DNA from: Dryomyza anilis | Lineage: Eukaryota > Arthropoda > Insecta > Diptera > Dryomyzidae | Reading direction: 5' to 3' | Assembly: GCA_951804985.1 (NCBI GenBank) | Contig: OX638131.1 | Span: forward strand, 3,224,001-3,288,000 | DNA length: 64,000 bases | Shown: piece after piece, positions 12,100 through 26,600 of the stretch | Layout of the letters: every line of letters begins with the position of its first letter | How positions within the stretch are numbered: position 1 is the stretch's first letter | The notes under the pieces: model-generated | Seen by the model: only the letters and a program-made list of their open reading frames with translations | Databases searched by the model: none | What the model was told of the DNA's origin: nothing | Translations under genes and position numbers: made by a program

Positions 12100-12780
12100 C
12101 CTGCTGTAGGTCATCGGCGCTTCGTTTAGGCCGCATTTAACAACATCAAAACTTGTTGTTTGTTTTTGTTAAATATTATTTGTGGCAAACTCATCGAATA
12201 CTCAATTAACACTTTCGTATAAATTCGTTTATTATTTACGTGAGTTATTTGCAAATGAGCACGAAAATAACCAGCCAACTTCATACGCGGCAAATAATAC
12301 CAAATATTGCACGAATTTTTCCACACCTGAGTAATTTCTAGGCCTAAACAATAACAACAACAAAATCAGTAAATACTACTTGTATAAATAATATCAATAT
12401 AATTAACCTTAACACTAATTGAAGGAAAACTGTAACTAATTAAATGCTTCAGTGGTTTTTTTGCGGTATGGTTGTTGTCGTCGATAAGGCAGCTCAGTTC
12501 CCCCCCAACACGATATGAATCAATTTCGGTTGGTTGGAACGCGTTCTGCATAGCTTAATTAGCCAACAAAAAAAATAGACTTTGATACATAATAAAGCAG
12601 GCTCTGTGTTATCAGTACATTGTGTTTTAATTCGGTCGCATTGACAACTTCAAGTTGTTGAACTATTCAGAATTTAACTCGAGCTGAATCAGGCAAACTA
12701 TGGCGATTCAATGCAAGGTTTAACGAGTCATTTTAGCAGATTTTCAATGATGTCATTGTTTGTAGAGCGTTAAGAGTGTG
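12100..12780. other. Apparently single-copy non-coding segment upstream of satellite B
   Basis: Mixed-composition sequence (for example CCGCCTGCTGTAGGTCATCG at about 12098) that does not match the repeat families seen elsewhere in the window and shows no plausible exon. It lies between repeat-rich blocks and the gene 2 promoter-proximal satellite. Confidence 0.3.
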
Positions 12781-12815
12781 ATTTAATTGAAAATTAAAAC
12801 TTCCACTGGAACTAG

Positions 12816-14030
12816 AACTTTTCACTAAAAATTCAATTTTTCACTAAAAATTCATTTTTAACTGAAAAATATAAATGTTTAACTAAAAGTTCAATTTTTC
12901 ACTAAAAATTCAATTTTTCACTAAAAATTCAATTTTTCACTAAAAATTCAATTTTTCACTAAAAATTCAATTTTTCACTAAAAACTCAATTTTTTACTAA
13001 AAATTCAATTTTTCACTAAAAATTTAATTATTCCCTAAAATTTTAATTTTTCACTAAAAATTTAATTTTTCACTAAAAATTTTATTTTTCACTAAAAATT
13101 CAATTTTAGCTAAAAATTCAATTTTTAACTAAAAATTCAATTTTTCACTAAAAATTAAATTTTTCACTAAAAATTCAATTTTCACTAAAAATTAGATTTC
13201 ACTAAAAATTAGATTTCACTAAAAATGCAATTTTTCATTAAAAATGCAATTTTTCACTAAAAATTCAATTTTTCACTAAAAATTCAATTTTTCACTAAAA
13301 ATTCAATTTTTCACTAAAAATTCAATTTTTCACTAAAAATTCAATTTTTCACTAAAAATTAAATTTTAATAAAAATTAAATTTTTCTCTAAAAATTCAAT
13401 TTTTTACCAAAAATTCAATTTTTCACTAAAAATTCAAATTTTGCTAAATTAAATTTTAAAAAAATAAAATTTTTAACTAAAAATTAAATTTTTCACTAAA
13501 AATTTAATTTTTCACTAAAAATTCAAATTTTCACTAATAATTCAATTTTTCACTAAAAATTCAATTTTTCACTAAAAATTAAATTTTTCACTAAAAATTA
13601 AATTTTTCACTAAAAATTCAATTTTTCACTAAAAATTCAATTTTTCACTAAAAATTCATTTTTTCACTAAAAATTAAATTTTCACTAAAAATTAGATTTC
13701 ACTAAAAATTCCAATTTTCACAAAAATTCAATTTTTAATTAAAAATTCAATTTTTAATTAAAAATTCAATATTTCACTAAAAATTAAATTTTTATTTAAA
13801 AATTCAATTTTAACTAAAAATTAAATTTTTAATTAAAAATTAAATTTTTAACTAATAATTTAATTTTTAACTAAAAATTCCATTTTTCACTAAAAATTCA
13901 AATTTTCACTCAAAATTCAATTGTTCACTAAAAATTTCTTTTTTTTTAACTAAAAATTCAATTTTCACAAAAAATTCAATTTTTCACTTTAACTTCACTT
14001 TCACTTAAAGTTTCAAATTTTCCATAAAAA
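12816..14030 (+). repeat. 19-bp satellite array B
   Basis: Same 19-bp unit and orientation as array A (about 64 units), more diverged towards the 3' end (after 13730). It ends only about 380 bp before the TATA box of gene 2. Confidence 0.95.
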
Positions 14031-14410
14031 AAGTTTATAATATTTGTAAATTTCAATATATTTTCTAATTTGGGAAACCCTGTCTAAATTAATTCTATTC
14101 ATATTTAAACTTTTATCAATTAGCACTTTCACAAAATCACTCATTGTGTTTGTAATATTTGGCAAGGCTCTTCGTAATCTTCGCGAAATCGATTCACTTT
14201 CTGTGCTTTGCTGTGAGTTCTTCGTTCGTTCGTTCTTTCTTTCGCTCGTGTGTGTTCGTGTGTTCGTTAGATCAATTGAACTTGTTCTGCAAATCGATCA
14301 GTTATGACGTCGCAACGACATATTTAATTAGCGTGTGGTTGTTGTTGATTTTTTAATTTTATTTTTTATCGACTGCCGAACGACTGAACCGCACTCAGCA
14401 CTTGTTTAAA

Positions 14411-14447
14411 TATAAAAACTTACATTGAAATCAGAAGATTTTCAGTC
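14411..14447 (+). promoter_or_regulatory. Core promoter of gene 2: TATA box plus initiator
   Basis: TATAAA lies at 14411-14416. A perfect fly initiator TCAGTC at 14442-14447 puts its A at 14444, 33 bases after the start of the TATA box, close to the expected spacing. The leader from 14444 to 14677 has no ATG, so the annotated start is the first available. Transcription start is inferred, not observed. Confidence 0.6.
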
Positions 14448-14677
14448 GAATATCTGAATCAGCTGCGTACGGCGGTAGTCGGAGGATCAACAAACCAATC
14501 GAAAAAAATTCAACGATCGATAAAGCAGTGCAACGAGTAGCGAGTGTGTAATAAGAAGTGTTAAAAGTGTAAAACCAAAAAAAAAATATAAAAAAGAGAC
14601 AATTTTATAAATCTATAAATTAGATTTAATAAAAAAATTTAATAAAAACATTTTTTATAAAATAAAAACAAAACAAC

Positions 14678-17600
14678 ATGCAGTCGAAAAGCAGTTTTAT
14701 AATTCTTGGCACATTTTTGCTCTTGCTCATCGCAAAAGGTGAATTTTTGGATTTTATTTAAATTTTATTTATATTTTTATTGTGCTACGTTTCGATACAA
14801 AAGACACGTTTTATGAACGCCCTTGAGTGCGAGTAGTCACAGATGTCCGCCCGTGTTTTGTGTCCGTCTTAACTGACGATTGACGATAATGTTATCACGA
14901 CCAGTCGCTACCCCAATGCTATATGTCTGCTCATACATTATAGGGTATTTGACAGATAATTTTCGGTGTCCCATCATAAATTTGTCAATCATTTGAATGT
15001 CAGTTCGAAAATACAAATTCGATTGGTAGAGAAGTGAGAAATATTGTCGGTAAAGCAGTTGAATTTAATTGCATTTTATGGGAATTTTAAATAAGAAAAT
15101 ATGAACGTTTAAAAAAATTATGAAATTTTATTAGTTTTGATAATTCTTATTTTTTTATAATGGATTTATTTATTTATAATTTTTTTATTAATTGTATCAA
15201 AAAATCATTTACTCTCAAAACAAAAAATTTTATTAGTTTATTAGAAAATAAATTTTAACTATTAAATTAAAAATGGTTTTAAAATTTCGTTTTTAATATA
15301 AGTTATATATTACCTTTGAATTCATTGAATTGTTTATTAAAATTAAACTATTATTTAAAATTTGTATTATTCATTAATAAATACATCTTAAAATCACATT
15401 ATTTATAACAATTACATTCTTCTCTAAAAATTGAATTTCTATCTTTATCGATTATCTAAAAATTTAAATATTCTCTCAACATTAAATTATTTATTAAATT
15501 TCTGTTCTTCACCGAAATTGCATTATTTACCAAAAACTAAATCCTTTCCTTATTATTAAATCCTTTAATAAAAATTGAATTCTTCAGAGAAAATTACATT
15601 CTTCATTTTATACTAAAATTTACGATCTTCTCTAGTATTCTATTTACTATTAAAACTTAAAAGTTTAAATGAAATATTAAAATTTAAGACTTTTTTGATG
15701 AAGAAATCTAAAATGATTCATATATTATAAACCATAAATTAAAAAAGTAGAATTAAAAAAAAAAACAATATTAAAATAAATTTTTGAACAGAACTTTTTC
15801 TCGTGGTAAATTAAAATAGTAACTAAGTAAATATAATATATAATTTGTAATTTAAATATTATTTTATTATGGAGAAAACATTTTTTATTGTACAAATCAT
15901 TTTGACTGTATATCCTTAAATTGCAAATACAGAATATCAAACGGCAAAGGAATTCAATGAAATATGGGACTACTTATAAAAAATAAAGATTATCGTTTAT
16001 AATATCTAATAAAAAATATTCGAATTAAAATATTTAACCAAATTTAAAGTTTAAAATTCATTCTACCATCGAATAAAAAATAAAATCGTAAAATTTATAT
16101 TTGGTTATTTAGGGTGTGTGCGAGTTCGACTTAATTGCTGACTAAACTAAATTTAACGACTTTTCTTTCGATCGCCATTCGATAACCGGTAATTTTTAAA
16201 GTCCATAATCGATTGATTATCATATTTCTGTTTGCTGTCATCCAATTTAGTTCAATTTAGTCTGCTCGAAAATTTGATAAATTGAAATGTATAGCACTGC
16301 ATTACCGACCACATTTAGTTTAGTCAGCAATTTAGTCGAATTCGCACACACCCTAAGTGTGAGTTTGTCTCAATTTAAAGACTAAGCTAAATGCAATATT
16401 TACTATTCAATTTAGAAATTTTTCAAACAATCTAAATTGAATGATTGCAAATAAACAGACGATTAGTCGACTACTTACCGACTTTACAAAATGACGATAA
16501 CTGAAAAGCAATCCACAGATACCGACGAATTACTTTAATTTTCAACTTTTCAAGAACTTGCACTTGATAAAATTTTTATTGGACGATTTTGATTTTTTTA
16601 ATTGTAAATTAGTCAAAGAATTTAAACTATAACTGTTGTTAAATTAATATTTTATTTTTAATATATGTAGAAATAATTGACTTAAACTTGGATTTGTAAT
16701 CTTGTTACATATATTTTATTTTCAACCTTTTCAGAATTTCAAATTTTTATCCACTGAATTACATATAAAAGTTACGTCGCAAATCAATATCACAAAATTC
16801 CTCATGTCAAAATGAGCAAAATTCAGAAAATCGTATCAAAAATCTTTAATTTTAATAACTACTGTTTGGTTTTTTGGGTGTGTGCGAGTTCGACTAAATT
16901 TGAGACTAAACTAAATTGTACGAGTTTTAATTGAATCTTTTTGAATCTAATTGTTAAAGTTCGTAATAAATCGATTATAATATGTCTGTTTGCCGTCATC
17001 CAATTAAGTTTAATTTAATTTGCTCGAAAATTTTATAAATTTAATAGTAAACACTGTATTACCAACAAAATTAAGTTTAGACCGTCAAATTTAGTCGAAT
17101 TCGCACACACCCTTAATGTACTTTACTAACATTTCCTTAGTGCACATATTTCTTTGTTGCAGAGCGTGTTTTTATTTATTCAATAAATAAATATACATAT
17201 TTTCTTAAAATACATTAAAAACATAAAAGTGTGCCCCAAAATTGCCCAAAAAGTCTATGTTTGCGGATCAAAACTCACTAAGTCCATATATAAAATAGAA
17301 AATTTAAATCGTACATTACTTTTTAATTTTGTAATAATGATTATTATTAATATTGTTAGATATAAAATTACTTTTAGCAAAAAATCATAATGAAAATGTT
17401 CATATGCGATTTTGTTTCCATCCGTAATATTTTTCTGTGATTTATTATGAAAAAACCATAAGCTATAGAAACAAAATGTAAATATACAAATAAAGCAAAT
17501 TATCTCTGCTATTTTGCAAAATAATTCAAAAAAATAATTTAAAAGCTAAGTTTGCTGACGTTTTGGTATTTCTATTGGAACCTCAACATGCACTTCCGTT

Positions 17601-20600
17601 TTCGGTTCCGTCCGATTCGAGCATTATTTATTTTATATAATTTGATCTAGCGTATAGAAATGTTTCATTTTTTAAAATTATATAGTACAATTTAAATTTT
17701 ACTTGCAAAAAAAAATAAAGTAAATTAATTAGTTTTTCTTTGAGATATTAATGTTTAAAGTGAAGGCTTGTTCCGTCCGGAACACTAGGAAATATGTGCA
17801 ATTTACACTGCCTTATCGGTAATTTCAATATGTTTAATTTAAGGCTTATGATAAATGACTAAATGCTTGGAAATATCATGAAATCAGTGCGTAATATAGA
17901 GATAAATCCCAACTTCAATTTACACTGCTTTATCGATATTTCTCGGAAAATGCCTTTTCCTCCAAATTTGGATTATTTAAATCAAAATTATTTTAAGTGT
18001 ATTCCGTTAAATTTACACTGTGCAACTTGATTTAAAACCGCTTAATCAAAACAAACAAAAGTTTATAAAAATATCTACCAACAAAAAATCATATTGAGGG
18101 TGTGTGCGAGTTCGACTATATTGCTGACCAAACTAAATTTTGTCGGTAATGCAGCGTTTACTTTTCAATTTAGCAAATTTTTCGAGCAAACTAAATTCAA
18201 CTAAATGGAAGACAGCAAACAGACATATGATAACCGATTTATTGGGGACTTTAATAATTACCGGTTACCGAATGACAATCGAATAAAAATCCGTACAATT
18301 TAGTTTAGTCAGCAATTTAGTCGAACTCGCACACACCCTAAATCCCCACACACGCGACTAATATGCAAAATATTTTAATTGAATTGATAACAACTAATAC
18401 GAAATATTTAAAAATGCATTAAAATGTCTGATAAGTAAAAAAATAAACTATATGAATGACTAAATATTTCAAAGCAGACAGCTATACTAAAATTAGAACA
18501 AGTGTCAGAGAATATATATTACGAATTAGAGTAGTCAAAATGAAAACAGAATGCAAAATTTATAGAATTTAAATTATTTTTATAATTAGACTATTAACTA
18601 TTTTTAGCTTCAATGCGATATACATAAAAATGTAATGAAAGTAGTTTAAATGATAACCTTGATATAGCTAAATTTTTGCACAGGAAGTAATAAAGAAAAG
18701 GTTAAATTATATGATATACGAAAGTTAAGTTTAACACTAAAATATGGTTAAAATATTGAAAAAATAGTGAGAAACTTGAATTTTCACTATTTTTAATTTA
18801 TCCCAAACAGTCTCTAAAACTCCAGTACTTAATTTGAGTATCAAAAAAAACAAATTTCATTCCGTATCACATTTTTTCTCCAACATATTGTAAAACAGCT
18901 TTAAAAATTCCACAACTGATTTTGAGAACAAAAATCATCGTGAATTACAAAGCAGATATTCAATAAAAAAAAACGTTGTTAGGTACTTTTTTCAGACTTC
19001 TGGGGAAATACGTCGTAGACGGTAAACCTCAGAAAAGTACTAACGAACCCACTGAAGCACGCAATGTAAAAATCAAGTTGATTATAATATTTTAATTACT
19101 TGTTTACGATTGGAATATGCAAATCCTAATTAGCATCAATCAACATAAAATACGTAGAAATGAAAAAAAACAAAAAAAACACCGCTTGTAATAAAACAAA
19201 ATAATTCAATTAAATAACTATTTTAAAAAGAAATACTTGAAATGCAGTGACTTTTAGCAACGGCAAAAACCACTTTTACTGCAATACAAAAAGTAATAAT
19301 AATAATTAAAAAAATATATATATAAAAAAAAAACTTCAAACAAAACCATTCTAAGTCGTAGCTCGTCTGACATTGAAAACTGTTAACTGCCTCATATTTC
19401 GCACCAAAACAGATTTAAACTAGTTTAGCAAACGAATTTGATTTTGTTGTGTGTGCTAAACGAAAAGCTGCTGTTGTCTGAATTGACCATAAAAAAAAAA
19501 ACTAAATAATAAAATAAATAAAAAAACAGCAGAAAAAACAGCAAAAATGAACAACAAAAAGATTGCTAAAACAATTAACACTGCGCTGCCTGACCGTCGC
19601 GACGTCTGCCAACTCGTGAGTAACCAGTTCGATAACAATTTGGTCACGTTATCAGAATGGTCATATGTAGTATATGTGTAAAAAGCAAAATATAATAAAA
19701 ATGATATAAATGAAATATATTTCAAAATAACTCATTGAAAAGATCTAACTATCGATTGCCACTATCAGACATTTTTGTTCAAAAATCTTCATTTTATATT
19801 TTAAAATCAGCACTATTATTACTTAATGAGCACTTGAACTTAAAAGGCTTTTAAATTAGTTATTCAATTAACTGCTACTTGTAGATAAAGCGACAAACGT
19901 GTGATTGTTAAATTGGCATTTTTAATTAATAACAATAATTAATAGTTAGTGCTGTAGTGATAAAGACGTTCGATTAAGTGGAATAACAATTTTAAAATCG
20001 TTATTATATTCATTTTATTTATGCAACTTGTAAAAGTCTATAGTATAAATATTATATTTTCAAATTCAAATTCCCTTTATGATACTTTGCAAACTTCCAA
20101 AACTCCAAAGTAATTTATTTCGGTCACTTTTCTAACCGCCAAACCTTGAATTTATAACTCTATCTAGAATTAGCGTATTCACAGTTAGTCGTATTTTTGT
20201 CTGATATTAGTAGCATGTGGTATATATACGACACAATAACACAGAAATGTCAATATGTTGTTGCATCCCTTATAAAAGTGAAATAGCACATCTGTTCTAT
20301 TTGAGAGTAGCACTGAGGTATATTTTTTGGTGTCGTATTTTGTAAAATTCAGAAAAATAGTAAATTTGAAGATAAAAAGTGTGCATAAAATGTTAATGTT
20401 TCGTTTTTTTTTTTCAAATCGTGGCATATTTACCTATGATAATTTCAATAATTTATAAGAATCAAGGTATTTATACGATAAAACATTTGAACAAACAAAA
20501 AAAAGAGTGGTGCTCAATGTTTAATTGCTGTATAGTGTATACAATGTTACGACATTTATCATTAAACTGTGAATACGCTTTGTATTATGTATTCCGTATT

Positions 20601-23600
20601 ATATAATTCCGCGTTATATAATTCATTTGATAAATATTTAATTCAAAATTTCTTCTAAAGTACATCCGGTTTTAATAAGATTTTGATTATTCTATTTTAT
20701 TCTCATAAAGTAAAGGGTTTTTCAATAAGAGCGCTACAAAAGTTTTTTTCAAGGGTTTTTCAACAGGCTGTAAAAATTAAGTTTATGAAATAAAGGGTTT
20801 TTCAACAGGGACGCTACAAAAGTAGAGCGACAGGGACAGCAAACGACGCCATATTTCTTGCCGCTCATTTCTCTTCAGTATTATTAAAATCGAAATTATT
20901 AAAATTTACTACCGAAGTTCGAATTCGTATATCTTGCCATCATGAAATGGCAAACCTTACTGAAGAGAAATGTCAAAAGAACGGCATGAAATATGGCGTC
21001 GTTTGCCGTCGCTTGCCGTTTGCCGTCGCTCTACTTTTGTAGCGTCCCTGTTGAAAAATCCTTTATTTCATAAACTTAATTTTTACAGCTCGTTAGTATG
21101 TTTCAAATTAATAAAATATTACAGAAAACATCTGGTAACATTATAAGTCTTATAATATGTGTTGCCTATTTCAACAGAGATATATATTTAACATCCGGTT
21201 TTGATCAGATTTTAAATATTTCTTTAAATTATCGAAAAATTACTATTTTTTAATAAATAAACTTCAAGTTAACAATGGTTTTATATGATACGAATTAATA
21301 GAATATAATAAACAAAACTCTTTCAAAATATATATAATAAGTCAAATTATATTATAGGCGAATTTTAAAAATAATATATTATTCACTTAATTATATCAAA
21401 TTCCTAAATTCTATAGTTGGTACATTCAATAATATATATTCCTCATATTCTCATATTCTGATTATTTTTTAAATTTCTCGTAAAATTCCTTCCGATATTT
21501 CAATCGACTTCTGTTTACAGAGTGTGCCATTCGTTTTAATATCGTTACGAGTTCAAATTATATCGGATACTTTCTCGTAGCCATATGGAGCGTCAAATAT
21601 GACCCTCGTTCCGAGAAAACTCCGATAGGAGATATCGATATCTATCTGTCATTTGGTAGATATCGATGTGTTCTATCATAGCTAACGATAAATTTTTCGA
21701 AAACTAAACAATATCGAAGAAAAAATCATTTAAAGTTCGAGATTGCTTCGAAAAATATTGCTTATCCATGGGACAAATAACAAAATAAGAAAATAATACG
21801 TGTAATTCAATATATTAATAAGATTTGTTATCAATTTCTAACAATTACATTCGTGTTTCTAACAATTACATCCGTGTTTCTTACAATTACATCTAATAAC
21901 ATGAAATTAAATTTCTACTAGGGTTGTTATAAATTCGAATAGTTAACCAGCAAAGGGTTAATATGCAATTATAATAATTCTAAACATATAAAAGCAAGCA
22001 AATAAATATTAATTTTATTAGCTTTCAACTTTTAATTAATACAAATATATTTAAAAACGTATTTTTTAGTATATATTTTAATAAGATTACAAACATTTTT
22101 AAAATCTTGATATATTCTAGAATGTTATTACTGGATATAATAATAATTTGTATAGTATAAATTTGCAAAAAAACCTGTTGCTAGGAATTAACTTTTTTAC
22201 AATTAACATAAACTCAAAGACTACATATTATAAATATCAATGAATGGTTTGTAAAAATTATTTCATTTATCCATTATATATTCAAGAATTTCAGCTAAAA
22301 GAAGCATATTTAAAAAAAAAAAACAAATGAGTCAATTGAATGGACTTTCAAATTTTCAAATATGAGAACTCCCTATACAAAATTTTTGGCAGGGTCGAGG
22401 CAGTTCAGAAACATTTCCTCGACATATTTCAAACAGACAAAAACGGAATTTGTATGGCAGATTCACGCCATATTTGTGGAACGGGCAGAAAACAGACAGC
22501 TTTTGGTACAAACTCCGCCTTTTTCTGTTTGAAATATGTCGAGGAAATGTTTCTGAACTGCCTCTGGAGTGCTATATTGTACACTTCCCAAAATATTCTA
22601 TTTATCTGTGCGTTTGCCGAAAATTTGCCCAAATATTCCAGAAAAATGCCAAAAATTTTGTCTCGGTCAGATAGAATTTTTAAACAACAAATCTAAAAAA
22701 GTGTTTTTCCAAAACCATAACAAGTAAATTAATAATTTTTTATTAAATATAACAATATTTACTGTAATAATGTGAAAAATGTATGTCGTACTCAATTAAT
22801 CTTTCTTTCACGAATTTCATTAGTTTATTTAAAAGTATCAAGTAAAAGTTATCAAAATTCCCCCTATATTTAGAAACTTCCCCAATTCTAGACAACTGTG
22901 AATCATTTTACTTTCGTCTTTGTTGCATCTATTAATAAGAAATGATCTTGTTATGGAAACTAAAACAAAAAGAATTTACTTAATTAAATCATTATAATGT
23001 CAAACACGTTTGTATTATTTGAATGTAAAACCCACGGTACTACGTGCGGTTTTATTCATTCGAAATTATACGAATGCAAATAATTAAAAGCTAGTTTTGA
23101 TAAATTGCCAACCCACCAACCAACCAACCAGCCAGCAACAATTGTGGCCCAAAGCAAACAAAAGGTTATCGACGGCAACGTTGCCTACCGAGTTGGCATT
23201 CGCAGTGTAAACAATGAAAATGCAAAAAGTCGGCACAAACCTCGGAATAAAAGTACTGAAAGAAGCCAACGTGCCGTGCCGTGGCACTCAGTCAGGTGGC
23301 TACAAAAATTACTCATTGGCATAATAGATAAGAAAATAATGTAGATATAATTTTCCAATGTACAATTAGTCTACAAAACAAATAGATAAAATAATAAATA
23401 ATAAGTGCTACAAAAAAAAATGTTCGAGAAATTTATATTAATTGATTTTCTATTTGAACATAAACACAAAACATAGAAAAGAAAAAAATATATTTTTAAA
23501 AATATTAATTGTGAAATATTTAGAAGCATTTGATACTTAAAATTATTATTTTTTATTTAAAACGTTTAAAAATATAAAAAATACAATGTCTGGGTCTAAT

Positions 23601-26600
23601 AAAAAATGCGCATTCGACCTTTGGTTTTTAATAGATTAAAAAACTAAACCTCACCTCATTATTTTATTTCAATTTTCGACGATTTTCTTAGATATTTATT
23701 TAAAATCAATTATCCCAATTTTAAAATTGCTTAATATACTTACAGATCCAATTATTAGACATATTCAATCTAAATCGGTCTTGCAGATATAAAAAAAGGC
23801 CTTTTTTGATATACCTCGACCTTTAAAATGCTCAAAATAAACATTCCTCCATTGAGGCAGCTTCTTGAAACTGGTACAATAGTCCAGGACTATTCCAACT
23901 AGAACTTTAAATAATACCCAACTCAAATACTCAAAACTCAAATACCCAACTCAAATTTTGCCATGGACATCCCATACATCAATTCTATATAATGCGCTGG
24001 TGTTGAGTTTGACTGCAAACCCATTTTTTCTATTACGTAGCATTTTTGAGAAAATTCGTTTAAAATTAGTTTAAAAAACTGGAAAACTGGATTGATAGAG
24101 CATATTTTAAAAATGAGAACCGATACAACAAAGTAAATAATTTTCGTTGTTAGTTTGAATTATTCTCTGCATAACCATAAATCATATTCTTAAGTATGGT
24201 TAGATTTATAATGCTAAAAAAATCGTCAAAAAATAGTCTACAAAGATCAATATTTTTCCAGTTTATATTCAAATATTTTAAAAACCTATCAAAATAATAG
24301 TTTTTATCAGTATACTGTAATTAGTCTTGACAATTGGCAGAAAAATTGCGTTTACAGTTTATTGGAAAACTGATTGTGTAAGGGACTGTATTTTTTTAAT
24401 TCTAAAAAGTGGCTGAAAAGGGCCTCAAAATTGGAGAGCTGTTTTCTTAAAAACGTAACGTAATAGAAAAAACTGAGTATGCAGTCAAAATCAGCAACTG
24501 CGAATTATGTAAAATTGATGTATGGGATGCACAAGGCAAAAAATGTTTCGTTTTGTATAGTAGTTTGCCATTCGTAATTTTAGATCGTTTACAAATTCGG
24601 GAATATTAATTTTTGTTTAATAATTCGAGAATATACATATTTATAGAACGAGAGAAATTCAATTGTCTCGTAGAAATTTACACTTGTATTTCATTTTTTA
24701 ATAATTGAAATATTTCCATTGTTCTTCCAGGCACACAGTCAGAATTAGTATGTTACGTCTGCGACAATTGCGCCGTCGTTACTGCCGACACCCCCTTGGA
24801 ACCTTGCGATGCCGATTACTTCAACACACCCGGCACCGAGTTACCTTCCACCATGGCCACGACGGAGGATACCTCGCTGGCCACCGAAGACGACCTCACC
24901 ATAACAACAGATACTACAACAGAATCTAGCACAACTACTGAAATAACCACCGAAACAACACCGTCTGAAAGTACCGAACCCGAAACCACAGCTGCTCCAC
25001 ATGAGACAGGCAGCACAGAGCCGGCGGTGCCTATGCCACCAACACCACCCACTGTTGGACCTCCACAGACTACAACCGGGTTGCCAACACCGCCACTTGA
25101 AAATATCGTGCAAGCGGTTACTATGATACCCATGCCGGAGATCGAGACTATGCCGGAGAACAAGAGTATGTCGGAGAATAATACCCAGTTGGACAACTCA
25201 AGCCTATTGAATAAAACCTCGGAGAATATGCAAATTGCTGTTGAGACTACAACTGCATCCAGCGAAGAAATCAGTACAATTACCACGCCCCGCGCCTACA
25301 GAAACAGTTCCATGTTCCGTTTGCGTCAGCGCCGGAGTGCGCCGTCGAGCTCAATACCGGAGATCACATATCACTGCTTTACCGTGCAGGAGATCGGTAA
25401 GTGTAGAAAATAATAAAAATATAACAAGCCAAATTATGCATTAGTATCATAAAATATGAAAAATATTTTATTTATATGATAAAATGTTCATTAAATCGAA
25501 TTCCGTAATGACAATTTTTGAAATTAAAAATCTAATCATTAAATATTGAAATTGGAATAATCGAAAACAAATTCGATCGTATTGAAATTTTAGAAATATA
25601 CTTCGTGTATCAAAATGATGTATTATTCATAATACTAATAAAGTACTCATCGTATTTAAAAAGTTCTTTCATAAGATTTATGATGTACCTATGAAGTATT
25701 TATATTATTTATGATAGTATATGAAGTATTTATGAAGGATTTATTATATTCATGAAGTATTCAAAATATCTATAGATATTTATGATGAACTTGTTCATCA
25801 ATATTTATGTAGTATTCATATTATTTATGAAGTATTTATATAGTATTTATCATATTTATGAAGTATTATTAGTCCTTTTGATGTGTACCTAATATTAACG
25901 TATTACTCATAATATTTGTCAAGTACATATCATGTTTTTTTATGAATTACTCATAATATTTATGAAGTATTCATCGTGTTTATGAAGAATTCATAGTATT
26001 TATGAAATATTCAGTCTTTGTAAAGTATTTATAGTATCTATATATTTGTTCATCAATATTTATGGAATACAATTGAGGTATTCATCGTATTTATATAGTG
26101 TTCATTATATTTATGAAGTATTCATAAAATGTATGAAGTATTTATAAAGTATTCATTGTATTTATGAAGTATTCATAGTATTTTTGAAGTGCTCATCTAG
26201 TTGATGAAATATACATAGTATTTATGAATTACTCATAGCATTTATGAATTACTCATAACTTTTACCAAGTAATCAGCGTGTTTATGAAGTATTCATAGTA
26301 TCTATACATGTGTTCATCAATATTTATAGAATACATTTGAAGTATTTGTAGTACTTATAAACTGTTCATTGTATTTATAAAGTATTCACAATATTTTTGT
26401 ATTGCTCATCGAGTTTATGACGTATACATAGTGTGTATGAATTGCTCATAATATTCATCATGTTTATGAAGTATTCATAGGATTTCTGAAGCATTAATAG
26501 TCTTTATTAAGTATTGATTGTATTTATTTGTTAATCATTATATAAATAATCATATTTATAAAAAGTACTTATACACTTAAATTAATTAATAAAAAATATT

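Larger units (their letters stand above)
14739..24730 (+). other. Intron 1 of gene 2 (10 kb), repeat-rich
   Basis: The intron starts GTGAAT after the signal-peptide exon and ends TTCTTCCAG. It holds four MITE copies or remnants (16.1-18.3 kb), two foldback elements (20.8 and 22.4 kb) and a large TIR element (24.0 kb). It also has two GC-richer islands (19.34-19.70 and 23.10-23.34 kb). The stretch 14.74-16.1 kb and most of 18.4-20.7 kb is AT-rich with nothing recognisable. No other spliced coding exon was found in it. Confidence 0.75.

Noticed and set aside
14159..14356. 65-codon frame upstream of gene 2
   Set aside because: It lies before the TATA/initiator pair, is driven by TTCGTTCG microsatellite-like sequence, and is not connected to the gene by a splice site in phase.
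21650..21670. DRE-like TATCGATA promoter motif
   Set aside because: It lies in a dispersed repeat that recurs at 38.4 kb, in the middle of an intron, with no start site nearby.
22340..22696. Overlapping open frames on both strands
   Set aside because: They follow the inverted symmetry of a foldback element; no protein family recognised.
24816..25286. 156-codon antisense frame over gene 2 exon 2
   Set aside because: Shadow of the Thr/Ser-rich coding sequence; no start, splice or domain evidence.
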